Assembly (NCBI GenBank): GCA_032207245.1
Contig: CM063499.1
Coordinates: forward strand, 80,461,751-80,525,750
DNA: 64,000 bases
Source: Pardosa pseudoannulata
Taxonomy: Eukaryota; Arthropoda; Arachnida; Araneae; Lycosidae
Direction: 5' to 3'
Shown: piece by piece, positions 41,701-55,200 of the stretch
Numbering within the stretch: the first letter of the stretch is position 1
Layout of the letters: each line of letters begins with the position of its first letter
Position numbers and translations under genes: made by a program
Notes under the pieces: model-generated
Seen by the model: the letters and a program-made list of their open reading frames with translations, nothing else
The model's database searches: none
What the model was told of the DNA's origin: nothing

Positions 41701-44700
41701 AAAATATTATGAAAATACTTTTAGTTTATTAGTACTTTTTATGGTCACAAGCTAGAAAACTTTTTTGACAAATAATCTTTCGCATACTGAAAAGGTTTAT
41801 AAAGTCAGCTGCCTTTTTCTAATAGCTAACAGTCATGCAGATTTTAATTAAACGAAGCATGGAGGGTGGGGGTTTTGTAGATATTTCAGTTACTTATGGA
41901 AGTTTAATTTTCTTTGCATTCTCAATTTGGAAACATTTGGATTGAAAAAGTGCTATATGATTAAATTTAGGTATGTAGATACAACAATTTATTTTTATGT
42001 ATGTGAGTTTATTAACACTTATAAAGTAAGTTTATAGTTTTTCTTATAATTAAATTCCTGTAATTTCTCTAAAAGCATATATTTTATTTGTATGTATATC
42101 AGAAGTTTTAGTCATATACTTTAACGAAAGGTTTTTAAAGTCATGGAAAATGATCTGCTAAATCAGGGAAAGTCATGGATTTGAAACATTTTATTTTGGC
42201 AGATACCCTGTACATGCTGCAGCAAAAAAAAAAGTTTGAAAAGAATTGATCTAGTGTTTCACTCTACAGCAGTGTAATTGGAAAAAATTTCTCCCGTTTT
42301 ACCTGCTTGGCATTATTTTCGGTTTCTTAATGCAGGCTTGCAATTCCGTCACTTTTCTCACCTTTAGTCACTTTTTTTTACAATTGATCACTTTTTTTAA
42401 GTAAACAGTCACTTTTAGTCACTTTTTTCATGGTGTATCACAACAAAAGTCTGTTGTTAAAAAAAGAAAATCTGAATTAATAACAAAATATTTTAATAAA
42501 AGACCAAAAATGGGATGCTCTAATCTTATTTTTCTTATTAAAATGTAATTAGTCATATGGTTTCCAGAATTTAGTGATTTTAAAAAGTCGTAAAGAAGTT
42601 CCTGAAATGTACATTTGTATGAAATGTACATTTAATACTTTAAAGTAACTTACGTCAAAGCACACATTTCTCTTTTTCTTTTTCTTCACATTTTTTGTTT
42701 AGATACTCTAATCTAGCTATGTACATATTTCAAAACATCATTAATATATGCAGAAAATTGTGATTATAAAATTAATGTATTGCATGTATTCAAATCTAAT
42801 TTATAGATTTTCTTGAATAAAAAGCAATGTTGAGTTGTGTTAAACAAAATTTTTAACCTTTTTGTATTTGATGCTAAAATCATGTCTTGCATGAATCATT
42901 TGATTTAGAGTTTAAAAAAATATAAAAAATCTTAATAATAGCATCTGTAATCAAGAGGAGAAAAAAAATCACTTTTTTTTTTCAATGTTTAGTCACTTTT
43001 TAATCACTTATTCTGTATTATTTGTCACTTTTCTCACCTTTTTGAAAGTACCTCAGCAGTTGCAACTCTGTTAATGCCATATTAGAATACTAAACATTTT
43101 TATTTTCATCTTGACTTATAAGTTTTGAATTTCGGGTAAATTATTGAAAAAAAATCACACTTTTGGCCTATACACAGTTGGGCTTATATTTGGAAGTATA
43201 CAGTACATCTAAACAAAATATCAGAATTTCTCGATAACATTCTCTGAAGCCATCTATGAAAATAAAGCATAAATTTTTAGACCTTAAATTTAAAGACCTT
43301 ATACAAGCATGCAACATTTTCCGTCTAAATAAGCATCTCAGTCTTCTGTTTTTGACATTGTAATATTCAAAAAGAACATGTTAACAGATATGTTATTATT
43401 GTATGTTTGAGTATAGTTATAATTTTCCAGAAGAGTAAACATGTAGAGAAGAAAAGTCTGAGTGTCTCAAAAGGAATTTTTCAAACTAAAAGGTAACTAT
43501 GGTTTTTATTTTTTTAAATTATGTGCATAATTGTTTTATAGGGTCTAATTCTTTCTCTGTTTTCAAATATTTTGTATAGACTGGGATGTATTTTGGATAT
43601 AGAAGAAGAAACTATTATGGCTGTTTTGATAACAAACTGTCTTCAAAGGAAAAAGTATGATTTAGTAATCAAGCTATGTGGGTAAGTAAATTATTTACAA
43701 AGAATATTAATGTTTAAGCTTTCAAAGCACCTTCAATAACTTCCTGTATAAATATTCATTTTTTCATTTCTCCTCTCACCCAGTTGTAGAGTAAAATTTG
43801 TGTTATTAGAATCATTTTTAAACAATGGTTAGGGAACATATTGATTAAATGCTCGTTTAGTAAAACCTGTTCTAAAGAATTTTGTTAGCTATAATGCTGG
43901 GGAGGAATTCCTTCTATAAGTAGGCCGAAAGGTTAGAGTGCTGGCCTTCGGTACTGGAGTTTGTGGGTTTGAATCTCACAATGGCATGGATGTTTGTAGC
44001 CATTCCGAATCGGCTTTAAGCAGTAGGTCCTGGTCTCATTAGCCCTCGTGTGCAAAACAGTAGACCGTAGTGCTCCAAACTAAACCTTCTATAAGTAGAA
44101 TAAATATTTATTTTACAAAATGTTTGGGTTATAATACCAGTAGTGAGACTGAATAATGCAAGGAGACTATAAGATACATTATAGTTTAAAATGCCACCAA
44201 AAAGAACAGGTCAGACTTTTTGAAAGTAGACTTTAGATTGCAGAGAAAGCTGAGTTTAAGTGTTGGGAAACCACATCACATGAAGTTTGGTAGATTTCAG
44301 ATTTGCGATTCTCAACTGTGCTGACAGCTAAACCATGCATTTCCTCCTCCCCAAAGGGGAAGGAAGGCAGGAAACATTGACATTGATATGATTTAGAACA
44401 CATTTTGTTTTTTTAAAAAAGTTATTTTTACATGAACAAAGTAAATAAATTTATTTTTCACATTTGGACATGTTTTAATAATACTGGTAATAGATTGAAG
44501 CATTTGCTACAAGTATTTAAAAATTTTTCTTTAACCCTTTCGCGACGGGAAGCGCAAATGTGCGCTTTTCTCTGAGGCCAGCAGCCACTTTCACCAGTGA
44601 GTATCATGGGCCGGAGGGTTTTATGCTATTAAGCCTAAATTCATGAAATTAATGAAGTATCAACACGTTGGTTAATAATGTTGTGTAAAATATTTAAATG

Positions 44701-46509
44701 GCATATGATTTATATTATATGTTTATAGATACTTTATTTACTTAAGTTATTTCTTATTTAAATGTATATTTTACGTCTTTTCTTTATTATTTACTTACTA
44801 TTTAATGACTTTTAACATTACAATTACTATGTTATTTAAAATTATTTTTTTGTATGAAAATTTTAAAAACAGGGATCTACACACAATCCTACGTTACAGT
44901 CCTTGAATTCTTAGTAACTCATTTGCCATTTTGGAGGATTTTTCCTGGAATGCGAAAAAACGAAACATCATCATGATCTTTGTCACCAACGTCTTCCACA
45001 TCATTAGAATCACTAGATCCATTATGAACAGAAAGAACAATCAATATATTAAAGTGTCACTATTACTACTATAATAAAATATATCAGAATCTGAAATATT
45101 TTGTGTCATTTCAGCTATTTCTAGCTCAGTTAAACACTTTCGACACTTCGTAAATCTAACAAAGAAAAAAAAAAAGAGAAAAAAAATCAAATCTGTTAGA
45201 TTTAATTCTGTACTAAAAACTAGATTGCAAACCAAAATACAGAATGCTTTAGCAAAAATAAAACTCCCCTGCTTGCATAAAAAATCACCACGTGGGAATT
45301 TAAAGAGCCGTCATAAAATATGTCAATCGGAAACATTCCTTTACCCTCATGTTTATATAATCAAAACCCACTTGTATGTGCATCACACTACTCTCTTACT
45401 GAGTACAACGTTAAATCTACATGTATCTAAATCCATATAGACATACAATGCCATCTTGTGTCAAAACTTATAGTTTTTAAAATCCACAACACTGGCACAC
45501 ATATGTGACGGTTGGGGGGTGAACGAGAAAACGCTCTAGCACGCCAGTGTGTCGGCAGGGAAGTGAGTGCGTTTCCTGCTGGCACGTATTTGTGACAGTA
45601 GGCGTGAAAGGGTTAAATATTCTTTGATCTTGAAAAGCTTTAAAATATTGCTAAAGATACACATGTTAATTTTTTTTTTCTTTCATGTTTAATTTCCTTT
45701 TCAGAGAGCTGGTTGCTTCATATCCAAGTTCTCAAAATGCTAAAACTCTGTTAGAAGTTGTGAATCATTTCATTGAAAATTTTGAAAACATTAAGAATCT
45801 CAGTTTTAAAACAATAATTGCAACAGTATGCCATCTCAGTAATTTAGCTGTTACATATACCGATAGTGGTAAGTTTCGTATTCTTTAATATTTCATACTT
45901 TACAACTTTTACAAATTATCTGTAAAATTTAAAAACCATAAATCTTACTGATAGTGAGAAATTTTATAATTTCTAGTATAATACAAAATTTGTTTATTTT
46001 TAAGCATTTTTTAAGCCATCCAAAGAATAGGAACTCGTGTTTTCAAATTTTTTTTTATTCTTTGTATGCAAACCATATTCTACTATCCAGTGCCTGTTTT
46101 TATTTATTAGTTTGACATTCTTAACAGATTTATTAAAGTATATTTACAGCAAGTACTAGTTATATGTTTAACTCTTGGTTTTAGATGAAAAGATATTTGC
46201 ATTCTACTTATCAGTTATTTAAGTGCTATTTATTCATTCCTCATATTATGATTTTATTTCTTTAGATATGATTCAAGAGTGTATGTATACAGTGCAACTA
46301 TCAAATTATTTAAATGTAGTCAACAAAATCACAGGCCAGCAATTTCTTCTATCCCAAACCAGTGCTGATAATTATCATAAATGGAAATTTTATTCTGTGT
46401 ATGAAGATGAAGGTTTTCAGTTAGATATTTCTCTAGTGGTTGATTTTGTAAAAAAACTTGTTCCACTTCTTCGTCGAAATCGAAGTAAGCATTTCTTTTT
46501 TTAAGAAGC

Positions 46510-46541
<32 letters not shown>

Positions 46542-46565
46542 ATATTTTATATATATATGTATATG

Positions 46566-46622
<57 letters not shown>

Positions 46623-46829
46623 CAGAAAAACTAAAATAATTTTAATGGCAAAAAAAATTAAAAAATAAATAATTGTTGGCAATAATGTAAAGTGAAATAA
46701 TTAAATTGATGCTAAAAGTTGTTATGCAGGTAGATACCTCTTCACATAACAGTTATTACTTGCTTCCTCTCTAGCTTCTTCAAACTTCTCTAAAAGTTTT
46801 TAAGAAGCATATATATATCTGTTTGTGTT

Positions 46830-46876
<47 letters not shown>

Positions 46877-49232
46877 AATAAACTAAAGTAATTTTAATGG
46901 CAAAAAAAATTTAAAAATAAATACATAAAAAAGTTTTAATAACATATCAGGAAAGTAATTAACTTTTAAACACATTAAAATGTTTCATACACACTTTTAA
47001 TTTTTCTCACAAAGCAATAATCATCCATGTAAATTTTGCCTTCATCACAAGATTGTTATTATAATAGATGTGACTAATATTCAAAGGATCTACTCTAAAT
47101 GTTATGTTAGGAATACATGAAAATTTTAAAAGACCCCTTCTTTTTAACTTTGAAAATAATTTAAATACTAAAATATGAAAGGGTTCAGCTGGCTGAAGCT
47201 AATCAAGGATTCGTTCTGTTTTTGCCAGTTATGCTCTTGTCTTCTTTGTACTGATAATGTCGCTTGATTTTTGTAACTGTATACATTTTTCATGCTAATC
47301 ACAGCTCTTCTGTTTGTAGGCATAGACAAGTCAAATAAATATACATACATCATATACACACACATTTGTAGTTGCATCGCTTTTTATAAATAGAGATGGA
47401 TGTAATATTAAAATAAAAATTAGGGGGGTGGTATTTTAAATTTGATGAGAAGAAATTTAAATTCTTTAAAAGGCTTTACTTAATTATTTATACAATTTTA
47501 TTGCCTTTAATATTAATGCTAAATTAAAAAATGTATAAAGTTTCTGAAATTAAATTTAATTTTTAAAGTAATATCATTACTAAATATAAATATTATACAA
47601 AATTATATTAAAAAGTATAATTTAAAAATATTATACTTTTTTTTTTCAAATTATTGACCAATTTAATTGAAAATATCACTGTGAATTGATACACATAAGA
47701 AAGTATGCATCTCTGAAGAAAATATTTATAATACCTTGAAAATACATAACCGTCCCCTCCCCCGAGTTATTTATTAGATAATTATATGATTTAGATATTT
47801 ATATGTTTTACGGTATTTATATGCTTTATCAAACATTTATTGCACTTGAACTCTCTGATAATACTCGAAAATTAGCAGTTCTAAAAGTTAAATAGCACTG
47901 GTCAATCAACAACCCTTTTAAAGGTATAGATGTATTTTTATATACTTTAATTGTTCTAAATTAGTAATATTTAAACAAAAACAAGCATTTGCTTACCGAA
48001 AAATGGTCTTCACAAACCTGTACAGATGATTTATATGATAATTTGGGTTTTGATTTCTCATCCCTTTTCATCGCATTTGTCCAGATTTTACGTGTATGTG
48101 GATCTTTGGGAACGCTGAAAACTCTCTGCTCATTGCAATTAGTTGTATTTTTACAGAGTGGCACAATACAATGTTTATAATATGATTTTTAATGCCAAAC
48201 ACAATAAAAAAAATTCTATTATATGCGATACTATACATAGGAATAAATTTAAAAGTCTCCTCATTCCCTAGGGTTGGAAGTAAAACATTTCAGCTTTACA
48301 TTTTTCTGATGCCAAAACATATTCTTAGTTGTAACTGCACCTGAGAGTGCTCCAATATCCCAAATTTGATTTTTAACACAATTGATTTTTTATTTAAGTT
48401 ACTATCCAAAATTTAGCAATACCCTGCAGAATTTTAGGACTAAATAATCTTATTAAAATAATTTAGTTTCTGCATTATCTTTTGTTTTATTTTGTCTGTA
48501 TTCTGTTCTACACTAGCCGAATGGTTAGGGTGCTAGCCTTCAGAACCAGAGTTCGTGGGTTCGAATCCCACTATGGCATGGATGTTCGTAGCCGTTCGGA
48601 ATCGGCTTTAAGCAGTAGATCCCGGTCTCATTAGCCCTCGTGTTGCAAAAAGTAGACCGTAGCGCTCCAAACCAATCAGTTCTTTAATGCATTTTTCTTA
48701 TGTTAAAACCTCATAACATCATTCATATCCTATAACTGCTATGGATTTTATGTAATCATAATTGTATAAAGTAATTACTGAATTATGCAATGCTAAATAT
48801 ATAGATTTCATGATTGAAATTTTTTTGGTTGTATTTTCCCAAAAGGAGCTTTATACAAATACATAAGGTATTTTTCATCTCTATATGTTCCTTTATACAA
48901 TTTAATCTTGAATAATTAAAAAATCATAATTGGACAAATTATTAGTTAGAACTATGAATATCTGCTTACTATTGTTTGCAATTTTTTTAAATGTATTTTT
49001 CATTCAGGTCACTCTTACTCTGTAATTAAATTATTCTTTTATATTTCCCCAGTTACCTTCTGCCTCTTCATGTTTAAAAGGTAGAATTTTAGCTAACATT
49101 TGTAAAGTTATATAGATTATATTTGGAGTTTTCAAAATGTTTTTGTGTGTATCTGTTTATTTTATATTATGAAAATTGTATTTTCATTTATAGTTACAAA
49201 TTAATATAATAAATTAATTTCTTTGTTGTTGC

Positions 49233-49299
<67 letters not shown>

Positions 49300-52200
49300 G
49301 ACAATATTTAGGCTGTGGGACACTAAGTGCTACAGATTAATTAGTGACCAATGTTAGATGATATGAGTTCATTATACTGTTATGCTTTAAACATTATGAC
49401 GAGTCTAATTTATCCCTTTATTGAAAGGGCCTAGAACTTCTTCAATAGTCAATAAAAACAAATATGGGCTATCTGCTTTTATCATTTATTGATAGTGGAG
49501 TACATGCAATGTATCTAAGTAAGCAGAAAATTTGATATAAAATTTCTCTTGTAATCATCTATCAATAATTTGTTCATGACCCTGTTCTTTACCTAATTTC
49601 CTGTTTATAATTATACTAATAGCTGACTAGATGATTTTAATGTTATCAGTGTATTTATCTAAAAATTCATCTTTCAGTAAACTTGAAACAAGCTATTGAT
49701 TTTCCCCTGCAAGAGATGTATTCACTTCTTTTCAAACCATTAATTAATCAAATGAAAACCCAAGGACAATTAATTGCTGCATTTCGAACTATGTATTTGT
49801 TTTATCATTTACAAATGGAATTTTTTCAGGTATTGACATTTTTACTTCCTAATATTTAACTGTTTTATTATTTTTATTGTAAATATTCTTTTGAAATGTT
49901 AACATAATTGCTTGCTTTCATAGTTAGATTTATGGGAAGAAAGGAAAAACCTCCTTTGCCCTATTGCTCCCCATACCATCATACTATACTCTGTGTAAAC
50001 TCTATAGGCACTTCAAGGTCACTGATTTTTCCCCGATAACCATGAGTAACTATGGTAACGACAGTTGGGGAATGACTTTACTCTTTCTTCCCACTATGTT
50101 AGGGGGTGTCATGCATCGTGAGGGCTCTCGGTGCATGATGAAAGTATTTTTATTTATAATACTCTTTGAAGAACACTTAATACTTTACACACAAAAATTT
50201 ATGAGTAATTTGAACTGTTCTTTTGGAAATACCACAGGCATCAGCAGTTGCTTGTTGAGTCTGAGAAAATAATTCCAAAACTGTAGCATCCGGATTGGAT
50301 TCAACAAGACCTTTCAAGTAGCTGTATACGTTAAATACCAGTATTTTTGGACTGTTTTCTAAGATCAAAACTAGCTATTACAGGAAATGTTTTACGAAGT
50401 AAAAATATATAAATATAAAGCAAAATTTAAGTAAAATAATGATTAAAAAGATAAAAAAAATGACAGGGTAATATCAGATAAGAGCAAAATAATTATATAT
50501 GAGAAGAGAGAAAAGCAAATCGTGTGAAAGGAATCAAATCCTCAACTGAAGTGCTGAAAATAAGTGTGAATGCACAGGCTTCTTGGTCGCTTTTTTAGGG
50601 TTAAACTTACATGTTACCATAAAAAAAAGTTTGAGCAAATTAAATGTAAGACACAAATTCGATTTAAAAAAGATTAATAATCTTATAATACGCTTATGAT
50701 AGAAATATATAAATATGCCAATGACTCGAACTGAACTGTGACGAATTTAGAGAGTTATTCACGAAAAATTCTTGTGTTTAAAAAATAATATATTAAGTTC
50801 ACCGTAGCAAAGCACGAGCACACTTGCTAGTTGAACATAAAATTACGGAAACAAATTTGTCCTGACTCAGAATCGAACCGGAGACCTTTCGGTTAGTAGC
50901 CCACGATTCTAACATTGTGCCATGGAGCTCGGTAGTTTTGATGGAAATGTGGCAATATGATATAAAAATCAAGCCTTTTTCTTTCTTTATTGGCTTTTTG
51001 ATGCACAGTGACTTAGTAAACCTAGGTTCTTTTGCAGTGGTGAGGAATTGTTTTAGTTGAAAGGTTCTGAAGAAGGTCAGGGGTTTTTTAAGTTTAACTT
51101 CAGTTATATGATGATTTTCCATTTACTTCATGTTTCCATTTACTCATGTCTAGTGAAGCCTTCTTAGGTACACTAGAACCTATCTTCTGCAATACTGTCA
51201 CAAAAGGCATTAATATTGCTGACCAATTCAGTTGATAAATTATTTATCTCCACATGCTGATATCTCTGACTTTAACAATTATCAACTCTTCATTCTCTAG
51301 CTGAGTCAAGGCACAGTATCTTTCTTCCACCTTAATTTTTTTCCCCTTATTCTACTGTGTGCAGTAAGAGTACATATATTTAAGTTTAAACTTTTAGGAA
51401 TGGAAAAAAAAGTTGTCCAGTTTCAGCAAAGAAAATATAACTTCACTGTACAAGCTCATTGTGTGATATAAAGATTGGCTAAGAGGTGAAAATTCACCCA
51501 AAGGACACTAGTGCCACACTTTATCACTATCCCCCCCTTTCCCCTCCATTTTGATGTCAGGAACAAGTAAAGATGTGATACTGATTTAGAAGGTACATTT
51601 TTTTTCCTGTATAGTTGTACAGTTGTAAAGACCTGGCAGTTTTCCTGTACAGTATTGCTGTTTGTCACTCTATTCCCTATATAATAATAGGCTAAGTTGT
51701 CTGTCCTCGAATTTCTGAAGCAGTTGTACCTGGAATAGATACAGGCATCCATATTGCATTTTTCATGTGTTAGGGTTAGCAAAATTGAAAGCGAGTTCGA
51801 AATCCACCCCATCCCCCCTTTTCGAACGTTTAATGCTACTATTTCAAGCCTTATCCTTCCTCTTATTCTATACGAAATTCATTCTTGATAGGATGGCAAA
51901 GGCAGAGAGTAATATTTGAATTTCTGGACTGTTTCTACTTAAACCTTCATATACTCTAATTAGTTTGCTCACAACGTGCAGGCATTGTACGTTTGGTAGT
52001 ATGTTTGCCCACTTGATCGTCGTACTTCTCTGGTTGACGGTTCTATCCCCGAAGCAGCCAAATTTTTTTAATGTCTAATAAATTTAATATTTTCTGCTTT
52101 TTCTTTTAAATTCTTATTCCGAAAGTTATTTTATTATTTTTAAAATAAATTTTTACTATTTTTTCACCTTTTTATAACTTTTATTATTTTTATTTTATTA

Positions 52201-55200
52201 AATTCACATATTGCTTTACAGATGTCCCTGGCTACATAAACATTTCATGTTGTGTATCCTTAAATTTTCTTCTCGTAATGTAATAATAGCCTAAGTTATC
52301 TGCCTGTCTGTCCTCAAAGTTATCAAGCTGTTGGACCTCGAATGGATAGAGCATCCATATTGGATTTTCTGAGTTAGGGTTTGCAAAATCAAAGCGAGTA
52401 AAGTTTATCTTTTCCTAAACTATAGATCCGATTCTGAAGTAAATTGGTATGAATAAGCTTCGTATCACAGCGAGAAATACTGTCTCTGTAAATCGTTCAA
52501 AATCCATCCCGTTCCCTGTTTGAGCGTTTAATGCCATTATATCGAGCCCCATTTTAAGAACAAGTGATTAAATTTATCAATTTATCACATAATAAATAAG
52601 TAAAAATAACAATTTTTTTCTAGCATTATGACTTTATTAATTTAACCATCTCATTGAATGGTTTCTTATTTTAAATTATTTAAATATTTTCTGCATTATT
52701 TTCATACATTTTATCACTAAACTTAGATATTACATAAATAATTTTCTTTTTTATTTGACTTAAATAATAAATTAAGTACATATGTGATAATTTTAATCGA
52801 TTATTTTTGTTGAAAGGTAATTCTCAGCCAAAAAAAAACAAACCATTTTTTTTTTAATTGCCTCATAGGGTTCTTTACAATTCTGGAAAAGTAAAAATTT
52901 TACTGATCCCGTCATATGACGGGCTATATGCTAGTCACTCAATATTTATTTTCTGTTGGATGACTTTATATTACGATACTCTCACTGTACAAGATATTTT
53001 TTTACCTGCTTTGTAAATTGTTTTATTGAATATTACTCATGTTTTTATACAATACTAGTACTTTTTTCAAAGGAAAAATTGACTTAGTAAAATATTTTGA
53101 TGCAGCTCTTTGGGTACATAACCCAGACAGCACACAGGTTACATCAAACATATGTTTAACATCCAGTATGTTATTTGGACATTCAACCAGATGGTTGATG
53201 GGCCCTGTGTGCTTTTAGGTAATTAAGATTCAGTACATACAGTTATGGTGAATATTTAAACTAATGGACATAAAGGGAAACATGTAATTCGTGATACAGT
53301 TGCTCAATTTTTACTTTTTTGTATTTCTTTAATTTTATTTACTTACATATAGTTTCGTAAGATTAAATATTATCTTCATGTCTGTTTTTATAAAATACTA
53401 GTGCTTTTTGCTGAGAGAAAAATATAACTTCATAGGATTACTTTTAAATGTTTTCAGCTCTAGTTTATCATAATTTATATGAGTAGTAAATGCATGGTTT
53501 CCGCACACCACTAAAGTCAGGGAAATTCATGGATTTAGACAATGGATTAATTTTGTCATGGAAAGTCTTGATTTTTCAAGTAAAATGAGTAAAAGTCATG
53601 GATCTGCTAAACTACCGATCTAAAAAAAATGCATTGAATTGTTTAATTCTATTTTTACTTGTCATTTGGCTGAAGTTACCGAATTTCATATTTATGTATT
53701 ATCCTATTGACCATATTACCAAGTAAAATTTGTTCACCAAGGAAACTCAAAGCAAGAAATCTTAATGGGTGGGTAAATGTATATTATTCTGGGTTTTTTC
53801 TTAAATTGTAGATTAAAATTTTATTAATGTAATAATAATTATTTTTTAATAAAAATTAGTTAAGATTTTTGCACAAAATATAAGTTTATCTCTAGGGATA
53901 TTGTATATAAACATTATAGGGTTATATTTGGCTATTATTCATAGTCACCTGAATAATACCAAAGTACCCTGAATTCAAATTGGAAACATTTTGATTGAAA
54001 AATTACTATACGATTAAACTTCGGTATGTAGATACAACAATTTATTTTTATGTATGCAAGTTTATTAACACTTATAAAGTAAGTTTATAGTTTTTTTATG
54101 ATAAAATTCCTGTAATTTCTCTAAAAGCATATATTTTATTTGTATGTACATCAGAAGTTTTATTTATATATATACTTTAACGAAAACTTTTTAAAGTCAT
54201 GGAAAATGATCTGCTAAATCAGGGAAAGTCATGAAAAGTCATGGATTTGAAAAATTTTATTTTGGCAGATACCCAGTAAATGGTTACTGAATTATTGTTT
54301 GATCATTTTTCTTAAATGTTAATAATAGTAAATTTAAAAAAAGTGGTTTAATTTTAGATTGAAGGAACTGCTGAAGAAGCCTTCAAGTTTATAGCTGAAG
54401 ATCTTCAATGTGTGGCATTCAATATTATTCAGCGAATCATTGATAAAAGAAAATTGGACATGGATCTTAGCATTGGCTTACTGTCTTTATATCAGAAAAA
54501 GCAAATTCAAGTATTAGAGGTGATATAAATATTTCTTATTCATCCAAATTTCCCCGTGTAAACTGAATTTCTCAACCTATATATTTCTCCTATCTGTAGT
54601 GCCAGCTTTTTTACATTATGCATAAAACTTGTGCAATTCAAACTTTTTGTATTCTTTATCCATTGTCTTATATGCAATTTTGGCTGTTTGTTGTATTATG
54701 TATTTTTGTTCCAATTTACCAGTAATTCTTCTAAAAAATATTTAGAGCAGGTTTTTAAGCAAGAATCTGTCAGTAGAGCACAAAAAATCTATTACTGCCT
54801 CTCCTAAGTGAACATTAAATAATGGGAAGTAAATCACTGTTTAAAAGAAGAAAATGTCTCTTTAGTATGTGTGTGTATATACCAGACATACCAACTGCTC
54901 CGGTTTTGGCAGAGTTGCTCTGGAGAAATGATAAAAATTGGTAGCTCCGCACACTCCTCAAATTGCTCCGGAAAATAACAAAAATTTTATTTCGAGGGAA
55001 AAATTTCTTTTATTTTATCAAATCTCGTAATTTCTGAAGGAATTCTGAAGAATTTCTTTTCATAATTCTTTTTTCCGCTATTTGCAGCAAATAAATATTG
55101 CTAAATAGGCCTACAGCGAAATGTATATATTCAGAAGCATGTGCATATATGCTTTTCAGCATGTGCGTATATGCTTAAAAACTTCCTCTGAGAGATGAAA

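Noticed and set aside
45685..45888. Possible separate small gene at exon 21
   Set aside because: The open frame is exon 21 of KNTC1 read through its splice sites; the acceptor at 45704 and donor at 45869 explain it. The same applies to 46223-46504 and 18860-19156.
51456..51812. 118-codon minus-strand open frame
   Set aside because: It overlaps the start of a Helitron and shows no protein family resemblance.
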